Below are positions 37,587 through 45,473 of a DNA stretch of 64,000 bases, in pieces. The stretch is from Nostoc piscinale CENA21. GTDB taxonomy: Bacteria > Cyanobacteriota > Cyanobacteriia > Cyanobacteriales > Nostocaceae. The stretch is taken from positions 4,576,158 to 4,640,157 of the forward strand of contig NZ_CP012036.1 of the NCBI RefSeq assembly GCF_001298445.1. Direction: 5' to 3'. Position 1 is the stretch's first letter; each line of letters begins with the position of its first letter. The translations under genes and the position numbers were made by a program. Under the pieces are notes generated by a model, which made no database searches, was not told the DNA's origin, and saw nothing but the letters and a program-made list of their open reading frames with translations.

Positions 37587-38789
37587 ATGAAGCTGTATAT
37601 TATTCGCCCTAAAACTTCCTCAGTTACTCGCTCTCTTTCCCTGATGTCAAGAAAATTAACGCCTCAAAGTCGGAGGATGCAAGCGGCGGAAGTAAAAGCT
37701 TTTTGGCAGCAAGACTCAGTTTATCAAGAAATTCAACGCTGGATTGCCGACGCGCGAGAGGATGGTGTAATTCAAATTGCTCAAGCAGAAACGGTGATTA
37801 CAGGTACGGTTATTGTAAAAATGACCGAAGAAGAAGCAGCCAGGATGCGTGAAGAATTACCTGATGCTGATATCACAGAAGACCGACCAATTGAGTTAAT
37901 TCAACCCGAAGCCAGCGCAACTGATTTAAAAACAGAAATTTCTCAATCTGATTTATGGCATTTAGCAGCAATTAATTTAGATAATTGCCGTCAAAAAGGT
38001 TATGAATACACAGGTCAAGATATCACCATTGCAGTTTTAGATACTGGGGTATATGGCAACCACCCAGCATTAAAGGGAAGAATAACCAAAGCCTTGACCT
38101 TTGATGCCCAAAATTCTCAGATACTGCCCATGAATCCTAGTGTTGATACACACAAACATGGTACTCATGTTGCGGGATTAATTTGCGGCAATCAAATTGG
38201 TGTTGCTCCCAATACTAATATTTTTAGTGGGGTAATAATTCCTGGTGGTACTGGCAATCTTTCTGATTTTGTTTTGGCGCTGTCTTGGGTAAGCCAACAA
38301 CCAGAAATTAGCATTGTCAATATATCGGCTGGGTTTATTGGCTATTTACCAGATATGGAAACAGCAATTGAAAGTTTGCTTTTATCTGGCATTTTACCGG
38401 TTTGTGCTGTGGGCAATGAAGGCAGAAATCGTACCCGCAGCCCTGGTAACTATCGGGATGTAGTTTCCGTTGGTAGTTCAACTATTGACAAGCGCATTGC
38501 TGGCTTTAGTGGCAGTGCTACATTAAATATAGGTTCCCATCAATATCTAGTGCCGAATTTAGTTGCGCCAGGAAAAGATATTTATTCATCAATACCAGGA
38601 GATAAATACGAAGCAATTAGCGGTACTTCAATGGCTACACCGATTGTTTCAGGAATTGCTGCCTTAATTTTAGAAGAATATCCAAATATAGAAGTTTTAG
38701 ATTTGAAAGAAGAATTATTTGCTAGATGTGAAACTTTACAAGCTCCATCAGACCGCCAAGGCTACGGCTTAATTCAAGTACAATTATGA
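37587..38789 (+). CDS. S8-family (subtilisin-like) serine peptidase
   Basis: A 400-residue subtilase with the catalytic triad Asp152 (VLDTGVYG), His191 (HKHGTHVAG) and Ser348 (ISGTSMATP), plus an oxyanion-hole region GNEGRNRTRSPGNY. Residues ~65-105 (TGTVIVKMTEEEAARMREEL) resemble a short propeptide/I9-type inhibitor fold. No signal peptide is present, so it is probably cytoplasmic, which is unusual for an S8 peptidase. A second Met at 37644 (MSRKLTPQSRRM) is an alternative start. It is followed on the same strand, 164 bp downstream, by a NACHT ATPase, with a palindromic repeat between them. Co-function with the ATPase is inferred. Confidence 0.9.
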   Translation: MKLYIIRPKTSSVTRSLSLMSRKLTPQSRRMQAAEVKAFWQQDSVYQEIQRWIADAREDGVIQIAQAETVITGTVIVKMTEEEAARMREELPDADITEDRPIELIQPEASATDLKTEISQSDLWHLAAINLDNCRQKGYEYTGQDITIAVLDTGVYGNHPALKGRITKALTFDAQNSQILPMNPSVDTHKHGTHVAGLICGNQIGVAPNTNIFSGVIIPGGTGNLSDFVLALSWVSQQPEISIVNISAGFIGYLPDMETAIESLLLSGILPVCAVGNEGRNRTRSPGNYRDVVSVGSSTIDKRIAGFSGSATLNIGSHQYLVPNLVAPGKDIYSSIPGDKYEAISGTSMATPIVSGIAALILEEYPNIEVLDLKEELFARCETLQAPSDRQGYGLIQVQL

Positions 38790-38806
38790 GCAATACTTTT
38801 CGGATA

Positions 38807-38941
38807 AAGGTTGGATCATCCTAGATTCAGATCCCCCCGCCTACGGCGACCCCCTTAAAAAGGGGGTACAAGAAATTTTTTTAGCCCCCCTTTTTAAGGG
38901 GGGTTGGGGGGATCTAAAGAAGATTGAAATGTTAACCGAAA
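38807..38941. repeat. Palindromic intergenic element, copy 1
   Basis: Core 38829-38916 starts agatcccccc and ends ggggggatct, with an internal stem ccccctt/aaggggg. Outer flanks 'ttcggataaag' and 'tgttaaccgaa' form weak terminal inverted ends. The same family occurs at 41972-42051 and 57494-57679. It separates the peptidase and NACHT genes. Confidence 0.65.
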
Positions 38942-38953
38942 TTTATTGCAATT

Positions 38954-41413
38954 ATGAGACTAGAACCTCAGCATCTAGAAAAAATCGACGACTTGCTAAA
39001 ACAAGAGCTAGAAGAAGCCAGAGGCGATGAAGAATTACTGGTGATTATGCGGCTTGAAGGCAAAGATTCACAACCAGAAAATAACTTCGTTCCTAATCTC
39101 AAACCCGCAGATTTTCCTAATCGCCAAGCATATCGCCAAGCATTGATTGATCTGCAAAAGCAGCAAGTAAAAAATGCTGTTGGTGAGACAATTAAAGAAT
39201 TAGAAAGCTTAGGATTGACTATTACTGGCGGTGAAATGAGCGAAACAGTAATAGCAAGAGGAGAAGCTAGGCAAATTTTAAGTAGCTTGGAATTAGCAGC
39301 AGTGCGCCGTGCTAGTTTAGATCAAGCTATTGCAATTAACGATGCTAGTAAATATTTAGCCACAATTCTAAGCCAAGTAATTGATACCTCAAACCCACAA
39401 ATTCCGCCAAAAGTTCTCAAGTCTGCCTCGCAATATTACCAAAATTATTACAAGCGATATGGCAAATTAAGAGTTTTGGGAATGAAACAGTTCGTACCCT
39501 TGGATTATATTTATACAGCTGTTCAATTTCTCAGCGATAAGGAAATAGCTAATTCATTATCGCTCCAGGATTTAGAAGCAGTTTTTAGAACAGCTAAAAG
39601 GGGAAGAATTAGCTCAGAGAACACTGCGAGAAAAGAAGGTATAGAAGTTGCTAATCAAAATCAATACTTAATGGTGTTAGGTGCGCCTGGAAGTGGTAAA
39701 TCCACATTTTTACGCAAGATGGGATTAGAAACACTCAGAGGAAAACAAGGTAAATTGAAATATGAATGCCTTCCTGTCTTGATTGAATTGAAAAGATTAA
39801 GTGGCGATAAGATTAATATTGAGAAATTAGTGTATCAAGAGTTTAACTGTTGTGATTTTGTTGCAAACGAAGTTTTAACCAAAAAGCTTTTAGAGGCAGG
39901 AAAATTACTAATCTTATTTGATGGATTAGATGAAGTACCGACTAAAAACTTGAATGCAGCCGTTGCACAAATACAAGCTTTTGTTAATCAATATCAAAAA
40001 AATCGTTTTATTGTTTCTTGTCGCACTGCTGCTTATCATCAACAATTTAAAAAATTTGAAAATGTCGAGATTGCTGAATTTACAGATGAACAAATAAAAC
40101 AATTTATACATAATTGGTTTCAGACAGAAGAAGATATTAAAGCTGATACTGCGAGGCAATGTTGGGAATTACTGCAAGAAAATGAGGCTGCCAAAGAATT
40201 AGGGAGAACTCCTCTATTGCTGACTTTTATATGCCTTTACTACGATGAATATCACAGTTTTACTAACAATCGCAGCGAATTATATAAAAAAGCTTTAGAT
40301 ATTTTATTAGATAAATGGTTGGCTGAAAAAAGAGTCAAACGTGACCCGGTTTTTAAGGATTTTACCATTGAGATCGAAGAAAGCTTGCTAGCAGAAATAG
40401 CTTATCGCGGATTTGAAAAAAATCGGCTATTTTTTACCAAAGATAAGCTAATAAAACAAATTCAAAATAATTTAAACAAAAATGAAAACGCACCTAAAAC
40501 TCTAAACAGAGAAGCAGTTTTAAAAGCAATTCAAATAGAACAAGGGATTTTAGTGGAAAGGGTACGAGATGCCTATGCGTTTTCTCATTTGACGCTGCAA
40601 GAGTATTTAACTGCTAAATATATTTGCGACTGGCAATTAATTGATGAGTTAGTTAGTCATCATTTAATAGATATAACTTGGAAAGAGGTATTTTTATTAA
40701 TATCAGGTTTGCTGCGTCCCAATGCGGATAAGCTATTGCTGCAAATGGAAAAAGCAGCACAAAAATACATTAACACGCCGAAGTTAAAAGCTCTACTAAA
40801 ATGGGCAGAGCAAGAAACAACCGGATCACTAGGAGGTATAAAACCTGTCGGTAAAAGAGCGATCGCCTATGCCATCGCCTACGCCTACGCCTACGCCATC
40901 ACAAACTTCTACGCCGACACAAACGCCTACGCCATCGCTATCGCTAACGCCTACGGCAAAGCCAACACAAACGCCTACGCCATCGCTAACGCCAAAGCCA
41001 TTGCCAACGCCATCGCCATTGCCAACGCCAACGCCAACGCCAAAGACATCGCTAACGCCATCGCCATTGCTCAATCTATCGAAGCTACCCGCGCTCTTGA
41101 AAAATTACAAATCTTCAATAACTTACACTTTACTAATTTAATAAAGCAACTACAAGATTTAAAGGCAGCTATTCCTGATAATAATCAATTATTAACTGTA
41201 AAGCGTAAATTCGCCAAAACAATCCGACAAACCTTGCTCAAAGCCTTTAATTTAAATTTAAAAATGGTGAGTTTATCTACAAAAGAATTAGAAGCTTGGG
41301 ACAACTATCTATATGCCAACTATTTAATCTTGCAGTGCAAACAAGCCGCAGTGATAGTATCGCCTCAAACTTGGGCAGAAATAGAAGATAGAATGCTACG
41401 CTTTATTGACTAG
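38954..41413 (+). CDS. NACHT-domain STAND NTPase with Ala-rich repeat tail
   Basis: An 819-residue NLR-like ATPase. Residues 25-135 form a beta-alpha-beta-beta-alpha-beta pattern (ELLVIMRLE; helix; LGLTITGGEMSETVIARGE; ARQILSSLE; AAVRRASLDQAI) resembling a subtilisin propeptide/I9 inhibitor. The NACHT domain has Walker A GAPGSGKS (243-250), Walker B LILFDGLDE (Asp323, Asp326) and a sensor VSCRTAAY. The family end motif AFSHLTLQEYLTAKYI is followed by about 75 residues in which nearly every second residue is Ala (about 634-708), encoded by 6-bp periodic DNA, and a helical C-terminal domain. NACHT ATPases act as regulated oligomeric switches, often in anti-phage defence. The adjacent subtilase is a likely partner or target (inference). 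Confidence 0.88.
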   Translation: MRLEPQHLEKIDDLLKQELEEARGDEELLVIMRLEGKDSQPENNFVPNLKPADFPNRQAYRQALIDLQKQQVKNAVGETIKELESLGLTITGGEMSETVIARGEARQILSSLELAAVRRASLDQAIAINDASKYLATILSQVIDTSNPQIPPKVLKSASQYYQNYYKRYGKLRVLGMKQFVPLDYIYTAVQFLSDKEIANSLSLQDLEAVFRTAKRGRISSENTARKEGIEVANQNQYLMVLGAPGSGKSTFLRKMGLETLRGKQGKLKYECLPVLIELKRLSGDKINIEKLVYQEFNCCDFVANEVLTKKLLEAGKLLILFDGLDEVPTKNLNAAVAQIQAFVNQYQKNRFIVSCRTAAYHQQFKKFENVEIAEFTDEQIKQFIHNWFQTEEDIKADTARQCWELLQENEAAKELGRTPLLLTFICLYYDEYHSFTNNRSELYKKALDILLDKWLAEKRVKRDPVFKDFTIEIEESLLAEIAYRGFEKNRLFFTKDKLIKQIQNNLNKNENAPKTLNREAVLKAIQIEQGILVERVRDAYAFSHLTLQEYLTAKYICDWQLIDELVSHHLIDITWKEVFLLISGLLRPNADKLLLQMEKAAQKYINTPKLKALLKWAEQETTGSLGGIKPVGKRAIAYAIAYAYAYAITNFYADTNAYAIAIANAYGKANTNAYAIANAKAIANAIAIANANANAKDIANAIAIAQSIEATRALEKLQIFNNLHFTNLIKQLQDLKAAIPDNNQLLTVKRKFAKTIRQTLLKAFNLNLKMVSLSTKELEAWDNYLYANYLILQCKQAAVIVSPQTWAEIEDRMLRFID
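40858..41076 (+). repeat. 6-bp periodic low-complexity tract inside the NACHT gene
   Basis: Dominated by gcc/gct codons alternating with tac, atc, aac or aaa, so the unit is NNCGCC. It leaves two plus-strand frames and one minus-strand frame open at once. This should make it prone to length variation while keeping frame whenever unit changes are 6 bp. Confidence 0.85.
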
Positions 41414-41616
41414 GTGTAGCGACTGTCTTGAAAGTCAAGCGATCGCCAGCACTTCGTAATTTATAGCCGACAAAAATGTTGACGCAAATAAATTGCGAAT
41501 CGCTACGTACCTACCCTTAAACAACGTCTAACGGCGAACGATCAGCCAGCTATGTAACGAAAAATACTTAGACAGACATGACATAACACAAGTCTGTTAT
41601 TCTTAACGTGAATGTG
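41414..41616. other. Intergenic region after the NACHT gene
   Basis: About 200 bp with a HIP1 site and no recognised gene, leading into the tandem repeat at 41617. Confidence 0.4.
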
Positions 41617-41836
41617 GAAGTTGCTACACCTTGCGCGTAACACGGAAACGCAAAAGCGGAAGCTCTTACATCTTGCGCGTAACACGGAAACGCGAAAGAG
41701 GAAGCTCTTACACCTTGCGCGTAACACGGAAATGCGAAAGCGGAAGCTCTTACACAGAAAGCAGAAGCTCTTACACCTTGCGCGTAACACGGAAATGCGA
41801 AAGCAGAAGCTCTTACACAGAAAGCAGAAACTGTTA
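41617..41836. repeat. Tandem repeat of 42-bp and 21-bp units
   Basis: Full units begin at 41617, 41659, 41701 and 41764 (42 bp each). Short units of 21 bp begin at 41743 and 41806, and a partial unit begins at 41827. Each unit starts gaagctcttaca, and full units contain cttgcgcgtaacacgga. Because 42 and 21 are multiples of three, frames stay open on both strands (for example a 14-residue repeat with KLLHLARNTE on the plus strand). Most likely a non-coding minisatellite; translation cannot be excluded. Confidence 0.85.
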
Positions 41837-41971
41837 CTGTGTTAAAAATTAGAGTTTGTGCGATCGCCATCTTGTCACCACACATTATCGAAACCTGTGC
41901 AGGCAAGTTTTTTAGATTAAAGTGGAGCTAGAGCGTGTTTTCAAACTATTCATTTAGCTTTTTAATTTTTT

Positions 41972-42051
41972 AGATCCCCCTAAATCCCCCTTAAAAAGGG
42001 GGACTTTAAGATGTCTCTTAGCCCCCTTTTTTAAGGGGGGTTGGGGGGATC
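41972..42051. repeat. Palindromic intergenic element, copy 2
   Basis: agatccccc ... ccccctt/aaggggg ... ggttggggggatc. The core is the same as in copies 1 and 3, without the outer TTCGG/CCGAA flanks. Confidence 0.65.
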
Positions 42052-42088
42052 AGAGAGTTTGAAAACAGCCCCTAGGAGCGATTAAACT

Positions 42089-42769
42089 CTAAAAATTAAT
42101 CGCACTCAAATCTGGTTCAGTCAAAGAATTTAAAAACGTCCACAACTGCAAATCGGTAAAATCTGGAATTGCCATAAACGCGCCGACTGTTTGCAGATTT
42201 TGTGGATCGTGGGTGGAGGCGATACCAATGGTAGGAATACCAGCCGCAACAGCCGCACGAATACCAGAAGGTGAATCTTCTAAAGCAATGGCTTTCTCCG
42301 GGTTAATCTGTAATTTGTTTAAAGCCACTTGATAAGGTGTAGGATCAGGTTTACCTGCGGTGCAATCCTCTGCCAAAACCACTGTATGAAAAGCTTCTTT
42401 AATTCCTAAAACCTCAAGCACAAATTCTACATTCAACCGAGGGGCGTTGGTAACTAATGCCCGTTTTAGCTGATGTGTCTCTGTCCAAGCTAGGAGTTCA
42501 GTAAATCCACTCAACGGTTGCAGATGGGAAGCTAGTTCACGAAACAGTGCTTCTTTATCGTCGGCAAATTTCTGCCCTTCTGCTGGTAATAATTGCGGCA
42601 AGATATCTTTGACAATTTCTGGATTCAAGCGGCCACTAATCCGAGATTTGTAGAATTTTTCATCTATTTCAATGTTGTAGTCTGCCAACATTTGCTGCCA
42701 AGCTTGGTAATGTATCGGATCAGTATTGACAATAGTGCCGTCCAAGTCAAAGAGAACTGCTGCCAGCAT
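42089..42769 (-). CDS. HAD-superfamily phosphatase, beta-phosphoglucomutase-like
   Basis: A 226-residue HAD hydrolase. Motif I is FDLDGTIVNTD, with nucleophile Asp8 and acid/base Asp10. A four-helix cap follows (HYQAWQQMLADYNIEIDEKFY). Motif II is the LVTNAP threonine, motif III the Lys in GKPDPTPYQ, and motif IV EDSPSGIRAAVAAG. The layout matches the beta-phosphoglucomutase/phosphatase-like subgroup, which acts on small sugar phosphates; the substrate is unknown. It is divergent from the nagB-like gene, which is consistent with sugar-phosphate metabolism but does not prove a link. Confidence 0.9.
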   Translation of the reverse strand: MLAAVLFDLDGTIVNTDPIHYQAWQQMLADYNIEIDEKFYKSRISGRLNPEIVKDILPQLLPAEGQKFADDKEALFRELASHLQPLSGFTELLAWTETHQLKRALVTNAPRLNVEFVLEVLGIKEAFHTVVLAEDCTAGKPDPTPYQVALNKLQINPEKAIALEDSPSGIRAAVAAGIPTIGIASTHDPQNLQTVGAFMAIPDFTDLQLWTFLNSLTEPDLSAINF

Positions 42770-43002
42770 AATTCTTTAAGTGTAAATAAATATTAACTTT
42801 ACTTTACACAGTTTACCTTAAGAAGTGTGAAGTATGAAAAGAAGAAGTTCATATAATTAAATAGGGTGGCGCACTGCGGAGATGATGTTTTAACCGTTAT
42901 CTTGTTGGTAGGTGGTAGTGCGTTACAGCAAATTTCTACTTTGTCTCACGCTCAAATCCTACATTGCTAATAAACTTCAGACTTCACACTTCATACTTCA
43001 AA

Positions 43003-43779
43003 ATGGTTGCTGCCAAAAACTTTTTTTCGTGTTGATGATTTACAAGTGCAAGTTTACAATTCTGAAGCTGAAATGGCTGAGAATGTTGCACAAATTACCA
43101 GGAAATATTTAAAGGATATTTTAGAAAAACAGGGTAAAGCTGCTGTTTTGTTAGCAACAGGGAATTCCCAACTCAAATTTTTAGATGCGTTAATTCAGTT
43201 GGGTGGTGTAGATTGGTCAAAAATTACTTTATTTCACTTAGATGAATATTTAGGAATTACGGCTGATCATCCCGCGAGTTTTCGACGTTATCTGCGAGAA
43301 CGGGTAGAAAATAAACTGACTCCGCAGGAATTTCATTATATAGAAGGTGATACATTAGAGCCTGTGGCTGAATGTGATCGCTACACGCAATTACTCCAAG
43401 CACAGCCAATAGATTTATGTTGCTTAGGTATTGGCGAAAATGGACACTTAGCTTTTAATGATCCTGATGTGGCTAATTTTCATGATCCTTATAGTGTCAA
43501 GTTGGTGAAATTAGATATAGTCAATCGCCAACAACAAGTAAATACTGGTCATTTCCCCAATATTGACAGTGTGCCACAGTATGCTTTTACTGTCACACTG
43601 CCATTAATTTGTACAGCCAAAAAAAATTATCTGCCTAGCACCAGAAAAAACGCAAAGCCCAGATAGTAAAACAGATGTTACAACAAATAATCAGTACCGA
43701 TTGTCCAGCATCAATTCTCCGCCGTCAATCACAGGCAACTTTATTTTTAGATGTCAATTCTGCTAGTTTATTGGATTAA
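43003..43779 (+). pseudogene. Glucosamine-6-phosphate deaminase-like (NagB/SugarP isomerase), three frameshifts
   Basis: The central frame (43007-43666) encodes a NagB/6-phosphogluconolactonase fold: VLLATGNSQLKFLDAL, LFHLDEYLGI, LCCLGIGENGHLAFNDP, ending in LICTAKK. NagB converts glucosamine-6-phosphate to fructose-6-phosphate and ammonia. The natural start ATG at 43003 (MVAAKNFF) enters the correct frame only if one T is removed from T7 at 43021-43027. At the 3' end, removing one A from A8 (43619-43626) and one from A6 (43645-43650) restores IICLAPEKRKAQIVKQM ... LFLDVNSASLLD, with a stop at 43777-43779. Three +1 indels in one gene mean either a true pseudogene or poor base calling of homopolymers. 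Confidence 0.8.
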
Positions 43780-43803
43780 AAATGCTAGATGTAATCACCA
43801 GCA

Positions 43804-44025
43804 TTACTCGCTATTTTCTAGCTTAATCCTAGACAAGCAAGCCTCAAGATAAGGGCAATCTTCACATTTGATTTCTTCGCCAGGATTAGCACAGCCACAA
43901 AGAGGTGAAATCAAGCATTCGGTTAGTTGTTTAGGTGTGGAAGAGGGTTTTAATATTATCTCAGCAGCCGCTTCTTGGAGGCAGAAAATTACATCCTGCA
44001 TCATATATATGGAACCTTTGGTCAT
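43804..44025 (-). CDS. Small Cys-containing conserved hypothetical protein
   Basis: A 73-residue protein, probably starting at the inner Met pair (MMQDVIFC, 44004 or 44001). It has seven cysteines, six of them in ECLISPLCGCANPGEEIKC, CPYLEAC, a spacing that could bind a metal or an Fe-S cluster. I do not recognise a named family. It lies alone between the nagB-like gene and another small minus-strand gene. Confidence 0.6.
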   Translation of the reverse strand: MTKGSIYMMQDVIFCLQEAAAEIILKPSSTPKQLTECLISPLCGCANPGEEIKCEDCPYLEACLSRIKLENSE

Positions 44026-44201
44026 CTAGATAAACTAATTATTCATTCGTGATTTTTACAAAATTGATATTGAATTTTGGGTTTTGATTATTGTATTTTA
44101 CCGAAACAGTGATAAGTGATGAGTAAGAAGTAAAATTAATTACACTCAGGACATAGGGTTTAAAGCCCTAATTTCAATCCCCTAACTTTAGTTATAGGGT
44201 T

Positions 44202-44447
44202 TCACTCAGCACTCAGCACTTTCAACTCAGCACTCCTGAACTGATAAGTTTCAGTTGACCACTTTACCCATGCTGAAACTTGATCCTCAAAAACAAACTC
44301 TCGTCTTCGAGAATTAACAGTCTCAGCTACTAATACTCTAAGAGTTACGGTTTGCATATTATGATTCATAGTTTGCCGTCCGTAACCAATCACTTTTCCT
44401 AGATGACCCGTTTGTTGATTCAGCACATAATCACCAATGGTGAACAT
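44202..44447 (-). CDS. Small conserved hypothetical protein
   Basis: 81 residues, starting MFTIGDYVLNQQTGHLGKVIGYG, a beta-rich pattern like small SH3/KOW-type barrels. It continues through VTLRVLVAETVNSRRREFVFED. The C-terminal WVKWSTETYQF adds aromatic residues. No family name is recognised. It could bind nucleic acid or protein, but this is only from the fold-like pattern. Confidence 0.6.
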   Translation of the reverse strand: MFTIGDYVLNQQTGHLGKVIGYGRQTMNHNMQTVTLRVLVAETVNSRRREFVFEDQVSAWVKWSTETYQFRSAELKVLSAE

Positions 44448-44685
44448 AGTGGCACTTTCAACGTCTACAACTAGATGAGTTTTTTAAATTCTCTATAAAT
44501 AATTAAATGAAAACCTCATACTTATAGGATGATTTACTTTACCCTATTTTCATATATTCTCTAACTATCGATAGATGTAATCTGATTTTAGCCGTAATGC
44601 ACCAAAAGCTTTACGATAATGATAATTTTTAACACTGAGCTACTTAGTGGCTTTCTATTATTTGAGATAAGTTTTGAATAATAAT
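44448..44685. other. Intergenic spacer, no gene seen
   Basis: AT-rich spacer between the start of the 81-residue gene (minus strand) and the terminator at 44686. It probably holds the promoter of the 81-residue gene. Nothing else recognised. Confidence 0.4.
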
Positions 44686-44719
44686 AAAACCCGATTTAGT
44701 CAGAAAAATCGGGTTTTTT
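44686..44719 (-). terminator. Strong bidirectional-type terminator
   Basis: aaaacccgattt / aaatcgggtttt, 12-bp stem with an 8-base loop. Flanking T-runs are suitable on both strands (tttt on plus; the minus side reads into attatt). It follows the 107-residue minus-strand gene by about 25 bp. Confidence 0.75.
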
Positions 44720-44744
44720 GTATTTTGTTATTAAATATTCAGCC

Positions 44745-45068
44745 TCATCTGTTTAATGCTAACTCTTTTTTTTGTTTCATAATTGATAAATACTCATTAC
44801 GAGTTCCATCTACACGGTAGTGGTCGCAGATGCGACAGAGTTTGAGCAAATCCAATCGACTAAATACTTTTTGGCGTTCAATTCCGTTATCGTTTCGCCA
44901 GCGCCAAAAAGTTGTTCGGTCAATGCGGCGATCGCTCTCAGGCCATCTTCTGCGAGATAAAAAATTTACCAGTTCTTCTTCGTAAAACAAGTAGCCCTTT
45001 GGTAACTTCAAGAGTTCTTCTCTTAAATCATTTAGCGGTATGAGTGGATCTAGCTCAGATAGTCTCAT
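44745..45068 (-). CDS. Hypothetical protein with possible helix-turn-helix
   Basis: 107 residues, highly charged. The segment RRIDRTTFWRWRNDNGIERQKVFSRLDLLKLCRICDHY resembles MerR-like or winged helix-turn-helix DNA-binding sequences, so a regulatory role is possible. I do not recognise the family. It ends at a good terminator and is followed upstream by a 405-bp non-coding stretch, so it appears monocistronic. Confidence 0.6.
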   Translation of the reverse strand: MRLSELDPLIPLNDLREELLKLPKGYLFYEEELVNFLSRRRWPESDRRIDRTTFWRWRNDNGIERQKVFSRLDLLKLCRICDHYRVDGTRNEYLSIMKQKKELALNR

Positions 45069-45188
45069 GCCAGCAAGCCCTTATAGTTTCTTGTACATTC
45101 AATTACACAGAACACTTTTGCAACACGGTTTTATCACTTTCTGTTGAATTGAAATACTGCAAAGTTAAGTTTTAATAGAGTACTAAGA

Positions 45189-45233
45189 TAGTAGGGTGAA
45201 CATGATAGATTTATTCTCCCTACTACTTTTTTT
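45189..45233 (+). terminator. Orphan plus-strand terminator-like hairpin
   Basis: tagtaggg (45189-45196) / ccctacta (45218-45225), followed by ctttttttacc. No plus-strand gene ends upstream, so it may close a small unannotated RNA or be a chance structure. Confidence 0.4.
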
Positions 45234-45409
45234 ACCTACTTTTCTCAACAAACAGTACAAATTTACGTGATTTAATCAAACACAATAAACTGATTAATAC
45301 TTAATTGCAATCCTCATGCAACAAATTTAATATCATATTCAGCTATTTTAAATAATTCTCAAAATCTACTTTTAGATAGATGTATAGTTCTTATTATATA
45401 AACATAGTA

Positions 45410-45468
45410 GCGATCGCCTTATGTTTACTGATAATGATGCGATTAGTAACACTGTAATAGGCGATCGC
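45410..45468 (-). terminator. HIP1-ended hairpin after the lipoprotein gene
   Basis: gcgatcgcct / aggcgatcgc, 10-bp stem with a ~39-base loop, just past the stop of the minus-strand lipoprotein gene. It may act as a terminator; HIP1 sites also pair by chance. Confidence 0.35.
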
Positions 45469-45473
45469 AGAAC

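Larger units (their letters stand above)
45069..45473. other. 405-bp intergenic region with two hairpins
   Basis: Contains a plus-strand terminator-like hairpin (45189-45233) with no plus-strand gene before it, and a HIP1-based hairpin at 45410-45468. The part between 45069 and 45189 holds the promoter of the 107-residue minus-strand gene. Confidence 0.5.

Noticed and set aside
40829..41141. Gly-Val-rich minus-strand protein and Pro-Thr-rich plus-strand protein
   Set aside because: Both are alternative frames of the hexamer tract inside the NACHT gene.
41617..41836. CRISPR array
   Set aside because: Units are contiguous 42/21-bp repeats with no unique spacers and no cas genes nearby.
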